Position numbers and translations under genes: made by a program. The notes below the pieces were generated by a model. The model worked only from the letters and a program-made list of their open reading frames with translations, did not search any database and was not told the origin of the DNA. From contig NZ_CP043504.1 of the NCBI RefSeq assembly GCF_008365275.1, positions 496,001 through 560,000 of the forward strand: DNA of 64,000 nucleotides, read 5' to 3'. Source of the DNA: Protaetiibacter larvae (GTDB lineage Bacteria; Actinomycetota; Actinomycetes; Actinomycetales; Microbacteriaceae). This document shows positions 1 through 8,029 of this stretch, one piece after another. The stretch's first letter is position 1. Each line of letters opens with the position of its first letter.

Positions 1-942
1 CGCCAGGCGTTCGTCGGCGAGCTCGTCGACGACTCGATGCTCGCCAACGCGGTCGCCCTCAACGCGGCCTCGTTCAACGGGGCGCGGCTCATCGGCCCCG
101 CCGTGGCCGGCGTGCTCGTCGCGGCCGTCGGGTCGGGGTGGGTGTTCCTGATCAACGCCGCGAGCTTCCTCAGCGTGCTCGGGGCGCTCTGGCTGCTGCG
201 GCCCGCCGAGTTCACCCCCGCCGGGCGGAAGGCGCGCGGGCGCGGGCAGATGCGGGCCGGGTTCCGGTACGTGCGGCGGCGGCCCGACATCCTGCTCGTG
301 TTCGCGATGGTGTTCCTCACCGGGACGCTCGGGTACAACTTCCCCATCTACACCGCCACCATGGCGCGCGTCGAGTTCGGGGAGGGACCGCAGGAGTTCG
401 GCTGGCTGTCCTCGGTGCTCGCGGTGGGATCCGTCGCCGGCGCGCTGCTCGCGGCCCGGCGTGAACGCCCGCGGCTGCGCACCCTCACGCTCGCGAGCGC
501 CGGCTTCGGCCTCTCGCTCGGCGCCGCCGGGCTCGCACCCGAACCGCTCAGCTTCGGCGCCCTGCTGGCCGTCGTCGGCTTCACGGGCATCACGATGATG
601 AACACCGCCAACGCCTACGTGCAGACGACGACCGCGCCGTCGATGCGCGGACGCGTGATGGCGCTCTACCTGGCGATCTTCATGGGCGGCACCCCGATCG
701 GCGCCCCTCTCGTCGGCGCCGTCGCGGATGCCGCGGGCCCGCGCTGGGCGATCGCGGTGGGGGCGGCATCCGGGTTCGTGGCGGCGGCGATCGCCGCCGT
801 CTACTACCTGCGCACCCGTGGGGTCCGCCTGCACTGGGATCGCGCGGAGCGCTGGCCGCTGCGCCTCTCGACGGGTTCGGCCGCCGATCGCGACACCGCC
901 ACCCAGGAGATCGCGATCGTGGAGGTCGAGACTCAGCGCTGA
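1..942 (+). CDS. MFS efflux transporter, 5' truncated
   Basis: C-terminal 313 residues of a major facilitator superfamily exporter of the MFS_3 / enterobactin-exporter (EntS-like) type. The frame is open from base 1, so the start lies upstream of the window. The visible part begins in the middle of the protein: a loop with RQAFVGELV and NAASFNGARLIGPAVAG, motifs typical of the centre of this family. About seven membrane helices follow, then a short charged cytoplasmic tail rich in Asp, Glu and Thr. The substrate cannot be read from sequence; relatives export siderophores, drugs or unknown metabolites. A second member of the same family lies at 2759-4099 on the other strand. Confidence 0.85.
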   Translation, partial: RQAFVGELVDDSMLANAVALNAASFNGARLIGPAVAGVLVAAVGSGWVFLINAASFLSVLGALWLLRPAEFTPAGRKARGRGQMRAGFRYVRRRPDILLVFAMVFLTGTLGYNFPIYTATMARVEFGEGPQEFGWLSSVLAVGSVAGALLAARRERPRLRTLTLASAGFGLSLGAAGLAPEPLSFGALLAVVGFTGITMMNTANAYVQTTTAPSMRGRVMALYLAIFMGGTPIGAPLVGAVADAAGPRWAIAVGAASGFVAAAIAAVYYLRTRGVRLHWDRAERWPLRLSTGSAADRDTATQEIAIVEVETQR

Positions 943-960
943 GCTGGGCAGAATGTGGTC

Positions 961-2052
961 ATGACGACACCTGTTCGTACCGTTGCCCTCGTCAGCCGAA
1001 TCGGCGCATCGGCCACCACCGAGTCGCGGGCGACTCTCGTGGGCGCGGGCGCGCTGGTCCTCGGCTTCCTCGCCGGCCTCGTGGCCGTCGCCGGCCGCTC
1101 GCTTCCCATCGCGGGTCCGGGATCGCTCGGCATCGTGACCGCTCTCGTCGCGGCGGTGCTGGCCGCCGCCGCGTTCGTGGTCGGGTACCTGCTGCCCGCG
1201 CCCGGCGCGAAACGACGCACGCATCCCGAGACCTCGGTGTGGCGGCTCGTGGTGAACATCGTGGCGCTCGGCATCGCCCACGCCGCGATCGCGCTGTATC
1301 TGCTGATCGGCATGTCGATCGTGCTCTCCGACGCCTTCATCGGCGCCGAGGTGTACGCCTTCAGCTCCGCTCTCATCATCGGGGTCGCGTCGGCGCTTGC
1401 AGCGTACGCGAGCTTCCTCTCGGCGGCCGGGATGACGACGACGCGCATCGCGACGGTGCTCGCCGTCTATCTCGTGGTCGGGGTGCTGGCGTCGATGCTC
1501 TCGTCATCCGATCCGCACTGGTGGGAGAGCAACATCAGCGCCCTCGGCATCGGCGGCGGCTGGTCGGGGGCCACCTTCAACATCACGCTCATCGTGGCAG
1601 GCGCCCTCATCACCGCGATCGCGGTGTATCTCGCCGCGGAGCTCGCGAGCGGACACCTCGCGCGTGCGGCGACGGACACCGACGAGCGAAAGGAGCAGGG
1701 CCGCGTCAGGCTCTTGCGCGGGGCGCTCCTCGCGCTCGGCGTGTTCCTCGCGCTCGTCGGCGTGTTCCCGGTGGGCTGGGTGGAGTGGGTGCACAACACC
1801 TTCGCGACGGGCATGGTGGTGATCTTCGCCGGTCTCGTGGTGGGCATCCGCTGGATCGTGCCGGGGTTGCCGTTGACCTTCACGATCGCGGGCTACGTGT
1901 TCCTCGCGGTGATCCTGTTCGCGACCGTGCTGTTCTTCGTCGGCATCTACAACCTGACCGCGATGGAGATCGTCGGTTTCGCGCTCATCTTCACCTGGTT
2001 GATCCTGCTCATCCGCAACATCTCGGCGAGCGGCGCCGACGCCCGCGGGTGA
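961..2052 (+). CDS. Multi-span membrane protein, DUF998-like
   Basis: Predicted 363-residue integral membrane protein with about nine hydrophobic segments and almost no soluble domain. The segment HWWESNISALGIGG in the middle resembles the conserved NISALG-type loop of DUF998 membrane proteins, and the family assignment rests on that plus topology. Function is unknown for the family. I chose the ATG at 961; an in-frame GTG six bases earlier is equally possible and neither has a clear Shine-Dalgarno sequence. It begins 19 bases after the MFS gene and ends 20 bases before the DUF1992 gene, so the three may be co-transcribed. Confidence 0.72.
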   Translation: MTTPVRTVALVSRIGASATTESRATLVGAGALVLGFLAGLVAVAGRSLPIAGPGSLGIVTALVAAVLAAAAFVVGYLLPAPGAKRRTHPETSVWRLVVNIVALGIAHAAIALYLLIGMSIVLSDAFIGAEVYAFSSALIIGVASALAAYASFLSAAGMTTTRIATVLAVYLVVGVLASMLSSSDPHWWESNISALGIGGGWSGATFNITLIVAGALITAIAVYLAAELASGHLARAATDTDERKEQGRVRLLRGALLALGVFLALVGVFPVGWVEWVHNTFATGMVVIFAGLVVGIRWIVPGLPLTFTIAGYVFLAVILFATVLFFVGIYNLTAMEIVGFALIFTWLILLIRNISASGADARG

Positions 2053-2071
2053 AACTGGGTGCGTGGACGGG

Positions 2072-2731
2072 ATGAGCGACGGCGACGCGATCCGGGCCGC
2101 GCTGCGCTATCGGCTGGAGCGCTTCCGTCGCGAGGAGCTCGGCGAGGAGCCCGCGGAGGAGGCCGCCCCCACCCGCACGCCGACGGACGCGGATCGTGTC
2201 GCGGCGGCCGAGATCGCGATGCAGCAGGCGCTGCGCCGCGGCGACTTCGAGAACCTGCCGGGGGCCGGCAAGCCGCTTCCCGGGATCGGCGACGGGCGCG
2301 TGCACGACCCCGACTGGTGGATCCGCCGCAAGATCGAACGCGAACAGCTGCGGGGCATCGGCCCCGCAGCGTTCACCCTGCGCGCCGAGGACGCCGGGCT
2401 CGACGCCCGTCTCGACACCCTGATACGCGCGGAGGAGGTGCGCGCAGCGCTCGAGGACTTCAACCGCCGCGTGATCGAGGCGCGCCGTCAGCTGCTCGGA
2501 GGCCCGCCCGTCATCACCCCGCTCCGGGATGTCGAGGCCGAGCTCGCGGCCTGGGCGGAGCGCCGCCGCCCGCTCCCGGCGGATTCCGCAACTCAGGAGC
2601 TCCCGGCTGATGCGGCGGCATCCGCCCCGCAACGCGACGCATCTCCTGCGTTGCGAGACGCGCGACTTCCGCAACTCAGGAGAATGTGGCGATTCGGTCG
2701 CGGCCCGGTCCGCGGCGTCGACATCTCCTGA
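2072..2731 (+). CDS. DUF1992 (DnaJC28-type) domain protein with repeat-derived C-terminus
   Basis: Small soluble protein of 219 residues. Residues about 5-110 match the DUF1992 domain shared with DNAJC28: an AIRAALR start, the block ENLPGAGKPLPG, and HDPDWWIRRKIERE. The domain's biochemical role is unknown; it does not contain the J domain itself. The ATG at 2072 is preferred over an in-frame GTG at 2063. The last ~49 residues (from nucleotide 2584) are not domain sequence. They are translated from an intergenic-type palindromic repeat (see 2584-2740), and the TGA stop itself lies inside the inverted copy of that repeat. The ancestral protein probably ended near residue 170. Confidence 0.85.
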   Translation: MSDGDAIRAALRYRLERFRREELGEEPAEEAAPTRTPTDADRVAAAEIAMQQALRRGDFENLPGAGKPLPGIGDGRVHDPDWWIRRKIEREQLRGIGPAAFTLRAEDAGLDARLDTLIRAEEVRAALEDFNRRVIEARRQLLGGPPVITPLRDVEAELAAWAERRRPLPADSATQELPADAAASAPQRDASPALRDARLPQLRRMWRFGRGPVRGVDIS

Positions 2732-2740
2732 GTTGCGGAA
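2584..2740. repeat. Nested palindromic repeat, TTCCGCAACTCAGGAG family
   Basis: The 16-mer TTCCGCAACTCAGGAG occurs at 2584-2599 and again at 2667-2682. Its exact reverse complement is at 2725-2740. Between them, CGCAACGC (2628-2635) and GCGTTGCG (2648-2655) form a second, smaller hairpin. The outer arms could fold a 157-base region. The repeat covers the 3' end of the DUF1992 gene and the 19-base gap before the convergent MFS gene stop at 2759, so it could end transcription in both directions. No other copy was found in the window. Confidence 0.85.
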
Positions 2741-2758
2741 TCAGCCCGGGGGGACGCG

Positions 2759-4099
2759 CTACGGGCGGGGGTCGCGGGCGTCGTAGTGCCGGAAGGTGGA
2801 CTGCACGCGCAGCAGCACCGCGATGATCGCGACGATCGCGAGGCCGCCCACGACGGGCGGCACCCACAAGGCGGTGAGCACCGCGAGACCGCCCGCGACG
2901 AGGTCGCCGACCCGCGGTCCGCCCGTGACGACGACGATGAAGATGCCCTGCAGCCGACCGCGCATCTCGTCGGGTGCCGCGGTCAGCAGCATCGTGGAGC
3001 GGAAGATCGCGCTCACCTCGTCGGAGGCGCCCGACCCCGCGAGCGCCACCGCGGCGAGCAGCAGGGCGACGAGGTTCACCTGATCCCAGCTCTCGCCGAC
3101 CGGTCCGAACCATCCGGTGGCCATCCCGGCGAGCACCGCCCCGAACAACGCGATGAACACGCCGTAGAGGGTGATCGCGCGGCCGACCGCGACGCCGTAG
3201 CGGTGCACGTGCGCGACGGGTCCGCTGAACAGACCGGTGAGGAAGGTGCCGACGGCCGCCGCCGCCGTGAGCACCCCGACGGTGACCGAGCCGCCGCCGA
3301 TCACACTCGCGCCGATCGCCGGCAGCAGCACGTACGGCCGTCCCAGGCTCATCGCGACGATGTCGACGATGAAGCTCATCCGGATGTTGGGCGCGTGCCG
3401 CAGGAACCGCACCCCGTCGCGCAGCGACTCCCATCCGGGCTTCGCCGTGCGGGTGAGCGGCGGCAGCCGGGGCAGCCCGAGCACCCCGAGGAACCCCGCG
3501 GTGAACAGCACCGCGTCGACCGCGAAGGTGAGCGGGAAGCCGATGAGCGCCACGAGAACCCCCGCGAGCGCCGGCCCGATCGTGAGCTGCAGGCCGAAGG
3601 CGATGCCGTTGAGGGCGTTCGCGCGCGACACCATCGCCTCGGGGAGGATGCGCGGGGTCACCGACGCGCGGGTCGCGCTCGAGATGGTCGCTGCGACGGC
3701 GTTGAGGGTCGTGAGGATGTAGAACGGCCACACCGGCGCCCGCCCGGTGAGCAGCGAGTCGGCAGCCGAGAGCGCGACGATCCCGAGGATCGAGAGCCAC
3801 GCGACGATGCTCGAGAGGATGAGCACCCGCCGCCGATCGAAGGCGTCGGCGAGCATCCCTCCCCAGATGCCCGCGACGATCATCGGCACGAGCGAGATTC
3901 CGCCGACGAGCGCCACCGCGAAGGTGTCGCCCGTGATGTCGAAAAGCTGCAGCCCGACCGCGACGGTCGTGACCCAGGTGCCGATCCCCGAGATGGAGGT
4001 GCCGATCCAGAGGCGCGCGAAGACCGGATGCTCGCGCAGCGGGCTCAGGTCGACGAACCGGCGACGCGCGGGGGATGCGGGCGCGTCGGGTTCGGTCAT
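2759..4099 (-). CDS. MFS efflux transporter (EntS-like)
   Basis: Complete 446-residue major facilitator of the MFS_3 family, inner membrane, twelve predicted helices. Landmarks: the cytoplasmic N-terminus ends in LSPLREHPVFARLW, loop 2-3 carries GGMLADAFDRRRVL (the conserved G-x-x-x-D-R/K-x-x-R motif A), and the mid-protein loop is followed by NALNGIAFGLQLTIGPALAG, aligned with the paralogue at 1-942. Substrate unknown. It is convergent with the DUF1992 gene and separated from the upstream LacI gene by 46 bases, so it may or may not share that transcript. The start ATG is the first in the frame and gives a family-typical N-terminus. Confidence 0.88.
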   Translation of the reverse strand: MTEPDAPASPARRRFVDLSPLREHPVFARLWIGTSISGIGTWVTTVAVGLQLFDITGDTFAVALVGGISLVPMIVAGIWGGMLADAFDRRRVLILSSIVAWLSILGIVALSAADSLLTGRAPVWPFYILTTLNAVAATISSATRASVTPRILPEAMVSRANALNGIAFGLQLTIGPALAGVLVALIGFPLTFAVDAVLFTAGFLGVLGLPRLPPLTRTAKPGWESLRDGVRFLRHAPNIRMSFIVDIVAMSLGRPYVLLPAIGASVIGGGSVTVGVLTAAAAVGTFLTGLFSGPVAHVHRYGVAVGRAITLYGVFIALFGAVLAGMATGWFGPVGESWDQVNLVALLLAAVALAGSGASDEVSAIFRSTMLLTAAPDEMRGRLQGIFIVVVTGGPRVGDLVAGGLAVLTALWVPPVVGGLAIVAIIAVLLRVQSTFRHYDARDPRP

Positions 4100-4145
4100 G
4101 GCCGGTTCAGCCTATGCCAGCCCGACGGCCGGGCCCGCCGCCCGC

Positions 4146-5177
4146 TCAGCGCGCGGGGGCGGCGGTGGAGGAGCGCACGACGAGCCGGGGCGGCACCTCG
4201 CGGTGCAGCTGCTCGACGGCGTCCGGGTCGGCCCGGAGGCGCTCGGCCGCGCCCTCGGGTGCATCGATGCGCTCGAGCAGCAGGGTGACCGCGGTCTCGC
4301 CGAACTCGCGCAGGTCGGCGCCCACACTCGTGAGCGGAGGGAACGACAGCTCGGCGACGTAGGTGTTGTCGAAGCCGACGAGGCTCACGTCGTCGGGCAC
4401 GCGGATGCCGGTCTCCGACCAGCGGGCGAGGAGGCCGAGGGCGACGAGGTCGTTGTAGGCGATGACCGCCTGGGCGCCGCCCGCCCGCGCGGCGTCGGCG
4501 GCGTTCCGTCCGCCCTGCGCGTCGGGCGAGAAGCCGCTGAGCTCCTCGAGGGCGAGGTCGGGGTAGCTCGCGACGGCCTCCCGGATCGCCTTCGAGCGTC
4601 GGGCCTGCGACCAGGCGCGGTCCGGGCCGCCGACGTAGAGCAGTCGCCGGTGTCCGAGCTCGTAGAGGTGCGCGATCGCGGCGTGCGCACCGACGGCCTC
4701 GTCGATCGTGACCGTGGGGGTGAGCGAGCCGTCGGTCGTGTCGTAGCGGTTGACGAGCACGCAGGTGGTCGCTGCGGCGGTCTGGGCGAGCTGATCGTCG
4801 GGAAGCCGCGAGGAGGCGAGGATGATGCCGTCGATCTGCGGTCCGACCGCCTGGATCTCGGCGGCCTCGACATCGGCCCGCTCGGTGGTGTCGACGACGA
4901 CGAGCCCGTAGCCGCGCTCGCGTGCGCTCGCCTGGGCGCCCTTCGTGAGGGCGGAGAAGTACGGGTTCTCGATGTCGGGCACGACGAGCGCGATCACGCC
5001 GGTGCGGCCGCCGCGGAGCCCTCGGGCGGCTCGATTCGGCTGGTAGCCGAGGTCCTGCACGGCGGCGAGCACGCGGTCGCGGGTCTCCTCCGAGACGCGG
5101 TGGGGTGATCGCAATGTGCGGGAGACGGTCGCGATCGACACGCCGGAGCGCGCCGCGACGTCGTGAACAGTCACCAC
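4146..5177 (-). CDS. LacI-family transcriptional regulator of the glucuronoxylan locus
   Basis: 343-residue repressor with the standard two-part build. The N-terminal helix-turn-helix (VTVHDVAARSGVSIATVSRT) and hinge helix (NRAARGLR) occupy residues 1-55; a periplasmic-binding-protein-like effector domain follows from VIALVVPDIENPYF to the end. Two adjacent GTG codons at 5177 and 5174 can start it. It is divergent from uxaC, with a 94-base gap holding a LacI-type palindrome at 5256-5269. A related palindrome is at 16180-16193 in the other control region of the locus. The likely effector is glucuronate, an aldouronate or a pathway intermediate; this is inferred from context only. Confidence 0.9.
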   Translation of the reverse strand: MVTVHDVAARSGVSIATVSRTLRSPHRVSEETRDRVLAAVQDLGYQPNRAARGLRGGRTGVIALVVPDIENPYFSALTKGAQASARERGYGLVVVDTTERADVEAAEIQAVGPQIDGIILASSRLPDDQLAQTAAATTCVLVNRYDTTDGSLTPTVTIDEAVGAHAAIAHLYELGHRRLLYVGGPDRAWSQARRSKAIREAVASYPDLALEELSGFSPDAQGGRNAADAARAGGAQAVIAYNDLVALGLLARWSETGIRVPDDVSLVGFDNTYVAELSFPPLTSVGADLREFGETAVTLLLERIDAPEGAAERLRADPDAVEQLHREVPPRLVVRSSTAAPAR

Positions 5178-5255
5178 GTTGATTCGACCGCCTTGCTTGA
5201 TCCGGGTTCCGCGCGAGCGGCTTCGCGACTCATGCCGCCCCCGTCGCCACAGGGA

Positions 5256-5269
5256 TAGTAACGTTTACA
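5256..5269. promoter_or_regulatory. Candidate LacI-family operator upstream of uxaC
   Basis: TAGTAACGTTTACA has the AACGTT core of LacI/GalR operators and fits the pattern T(G/A)nnAACGTTnnCA shared with 16180-16193. It ends two bases before the GTG start of uxaC. A bound repressor would therefore cover the transcription or translation start. GATAGT at 5254-5259 could be the -10 box, which would leave a leader of only a few bases. Confidence 0.6.
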
Positions 5270-5271
5270 TC

Positions 5272-6774
5272 GTGAGCGATGCCGCAACGACGAGGATAGT
5301 GGGCGAACCCCCGATCCCGCGCGCGCCGAGCCTGCACCGGGATCGCGCCCTCCCCGCCGATCCGGGCGTGCGGGCGATCGCCCGCGAGCTGCTCGGCGCC
5401 ACCGAGGGGCTGCCGATCGTCTCGATGCACGGCCACGTCGACGCGGCGCTCCTCGCCGCCGACGCCCCCTTCCCCGACCCGGCTGCCCTGCTGGTCACCC
5501 CCGACCACTACCTGGTGCGGATGCTGGTGTCTCAGGCGAGCTCGCCCGGCGCGATCCGTGACAGCGGAGTGCGCACGGCCGCCGAGCTCGGCGTCGCGGG
5601 CGGCGCGGCCGTCGACGCGGAGACCGACCCCCGCCGGATCTGGCGCCGGTTCTGCGCCGGCTGGTCGGCCCTGCGCGGCACCCCCACCCGCTACTGGCTC
5701 GAACACGTGCTGAGCGAGGTCTTCGAGGCGCCCGTCTGGCCCTCCCCCGCGACCGCCGACCGCCTCTACGACCATCTCGCGGAGCGACTCGCACAGCCCG
5801 AATACCGTCCGCGCGCCCTCTTCGAGCGCTTCGGCATCGAGCTGCTCGCCACGACCGACGCCGCCACCTCGACCCTCGCCGACCACCACGCCCTCGCCGA
5901 CACCTTCGGGGCGGGGCGCGTGGTGCCCACCTTCCGCCCGGACACCCTGCTCGAGGCGGGCGCGGTGGGCTGGCGCGGCGAACTCGCCGCGCTCTCGGCG
6001 GCGAGCGGCGTCGACGCCTTCGGCTACGACGGCTACCTCGACGCCCTCCGCGAGCGGCGCGCCGCCTTCATCCGCGCGGGCGCCCGGGCGAGCGACCACG
6101 GGCACCTCTCGGCCGACACGACCCCGCTGCCCGAGGCCGAAGCACGGGCGCTCTTCGAGCGCGCCCTCGAGGGGCGGCTCACGAGCGACGCCGCGGCGGC
6201 GTTCACGGCGCACATGCTCTTCCAGATGGCGGCGATGTCGGCCGACGACGGGCTCGTCATGCAACTGCACCCGGGGGTGCTGCGCGACCACGATCGCGGC
6301 GCCGCGGCCGCCCACGGCCCCAACATCGGCTACGACATCCCGGTGGCCGCCGAGTTCACGCGTGCGCTGCGCCCCGTGCTCGAGGCGTTCGGCCACCATC
6401 CTGGCTTCCACCTCATCGTGTTCACGGTCGATGAGACCAGCTACTCGCGCGAGCTCGCGCCGCTCGCCGGCGCCTACCCGGCGCTGCGGCTCGGGGCGCC
6501 GTGGTGGTTCCTCGACGCACCGGATGCCATGCGCCGCTTCCGGGAGGCCACCACCGAGACCGCGGGGTTGCGCAACCTGAGCGGCTTCGTCGACGACACC
6601 CGCGCCTTCTGCTCCATCCCGGCGCGCCACGACCTCGCCCGCCGCGTCGACGCCGGCTACCTCGCCCGGCTCGTCGCGGAGCACCGGCTCGACCTCGACG
6701 AGGCCCTCGACGCCGCCGTGGACCTCGCCTATCGTCTGCCTCTCGAGAGCTACCCCGCCCCGCGCGGGCTGTGA
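5272..6774 (+). CDS. uxaC: Uronate isomerase (glucuronate isomerase)
   Basis: 500-residue amidohydrolase-fold enzyme that interconverts D-glucuronate and D-fructuronate, the first cytoplasmic step after release from xylan side chains. The metal-binding HGHVD motif is at about residue 50 (SMHGHVDAALL; most family members have SPHGHVD). The rest follows UxaC: TPDHYLVRML, RYWLEHVLSEVF, the late metal/substrate loops and the closing segment FVDDTRAFCSIPARHDLARR. The GTG at 5272 is chosen because upstream codons are non-conserved and overlap the operator; no Shine-Dalgarno is visible, so translation may be near-leaderless. It is first of the operon uxaC-manD-aguA, with a 12-base gap to manD. Confidence 0.92.
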   Translation: MSDAATTRIVGEPPIPRAPSLHRDRALPADPGVRAIARELLGATEGLPIVSMHGHVDAALLAADAPFPDPAALLVTPDHYLVRMLVSQASSPGAIRDSGVRTAAELGVAGGAAVDAETDPRRIWRRFCAGWSALRGTPTRYWLEHVLSEVFEAPVWPSPATADRLYDHLAERLAQPEYRPRALFERFGIELLATTDAATSTLADHHALADTFGAGRVVPTFRPDTLLEAGAVGWRGELAALSAASGVDAFGYDGYLDALRERRAAFIRAGARASDHGHLSADTTPLPEAEARALFERALEGRLTSDAAAAFTAHMLFQMAAMSADDGLVMQLHPGVLRDHDRGAAAAHGPNIGYDIPVAAEFTRALRPVLEAFGHHPGFHLIVFTVDETSYSRELAPLAGAYPALRLGAPWWFLDAPDAMRRFREATTETAGLRNLSGFVDDTRAFCSIPARHDLARRVDAGYLARLVAEHRLDLDEALDAAVDLAYRLPLESYPAPRGL

Positions 6775-6786
6775 GATCGGAACCCC

Positions 6787-8025
6787 ATGCCGTCACCGAC
6801 GACGATCACCGCTGTCGACGTGCTCGTCACGAGCCCCGGACGCAACTTCGTGACGCTGCGCATCACGACAGCCGACGGCGTTGTCGGCCTCGGAGACGCC
6901 ACCCTGAACGGTCGCGAGCTCGCCGTGGCCGCCACCCTGCGCGACCACATCGTGCCGCTGCTGCTCGGGCAGGACGCGCATCGCATCGAGGACACCTGGC
7001 AGTTCCTGTACCGCAGCGTGTACTGGCGGCGCGGCCCCGTCACGATGACGGCGATCGCCGCGGTCGACGTGGCGCTCTGGGACATCAAGGCGAAGCTCGC
7101 CGGGATGCCGCTCTACCAGTTGCTCGGCGGCGCCTCCCGCTCGGGCGTGCTCGCCTACGCGCACGCCTCCGGGCGTGACGTGCCGGCGCTGCTCGACTCG
7201 GTGCGGCAGCGGATCGAGGAGGGCTTCCGTGCCATCCGGATCCAGACCTCGGTGCCCGGCGTGCGCACCGTCTACGGGGTGTCGTCCGCCCCCTCACCCA
7301 CGGGCCGCTACAGCTACGAGCCCGCGAAGCGCGGCCCGCTGCCCGCCGAGGAGGACTGGGACAGCCAGGCCTACCTGCGCCACATCCCGGGCGTCTTCGA
7401 GACGGTGCGTGCCGAGTTCGGTGCCGAGCTGCCGCTGCTGCACGACGCCCACCACCGGCTCACGCCCATCCAGGCGGCCCGGCTCGGCACGGATCTCGAG
7501 CCGTACCGACTGTTCTGGCTCGAGGACGTGACCCCGGCCGAGAACCAGGAGGCGCTGCGGCTCGTCCGGCAGCACACCACGACGCCCCTCGCCATCGGCG
7601 AGATCTTCAACACGGTGTGGGACTACCAGACGATCATCCGCGAGCAGCTCATCGACTACGTGCGCAGCTCGGTCGTGCACGCGGGAGGCATCACGGGCCT
7701 GCGCCGGATCCTCGACTACGCGGCGCAGTATCAGGTGAAGTCCGGCATGCACGGGCCCACCGACATCTCGCCGGTCGGCATGGCGGCCGCCACGCACCTG
7801 AGCCTCGCGATCCACAACTTCGGCATCCAGGAGTACATGCAGCACGACCCGATCACCTCGGAGGTGTTCCGCACCTCGTTCACCTTCACGGACGGCCTGC
7901 TGCATCCCGGCGAGGAGCCCGGCCTGGGGGTCGAGTACGACGAGGATGCGGCGGAGCGCTTCCCCTACGAGCGCGCCTACCTGCCGTTCGCGCGGCTCGC
8001 CGACGGCACGATCCACGATTGGTGA
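6787..8025 (+). CDS. manD: D-mannonate dehydratase, enolase superfamily (ManD/RspA type)
   Basis: 412-residue enolase-superfamily acid-sugar dehydratase. Metal ligands are visible as Asp220 (LLHDAHH), Glu246 (FWLEDVTP) and Glu272 (AIGEIFN). Their 26-residue spacing equals that of characterised ManD enzymes. Also typical are the long 150s loop with a Tyr/Arg-rich stretch ([10 protein letters not shown] to GRYSYEP), [15 protein letters not shown], and the C-terminus with [19 protein letters not shown]. It converts D-mannonate to 2-keto-3-deoxygluconate. Here it appears to replace the unrelated UxuA that usually accompanies UxaC and UxuB. Some ManD relatives have very low activity, but the operon position argues for a genuine catabolic role. 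Confidence 0.92.
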   Translation: MPSPTTITAVDVLVTSPGRNFVTLRITTADGVVGLGDATLNGRELAVAATLRDHIVPLLLGQDAHRIEDTWQFLYRSVYWRRGPVTMTAIAAVDVALWDIKAKLAGMPLYQLLGGASRSGVLAYAHASGRDVPALLDSVRQRIEEGFRAIRIQTSVPGVRTVYGVSSAPSPTGRYSYEPAKRGPLPAEEDWDSQAYLRHIPGVFETVRAEFGAELPLLHDAHHRLTPIQAARLGTDLEPYRLFWLEDVTPAENQEALRLVRQHTTTPLAIGEIFNTVWDYQTIIREQLIDYVRSSVVHAGGITGLRRILDYAAQYQVKSGMHGPTDISPVGMAAATHLSLAIHNFGIQEYMQHDPITSEVFRTSFTFTDGLLHPGEEPGLGVEYDEDAAERFPYERAYLPFARLADGTIHDW

Positions 8026-8029
8026 GCGG

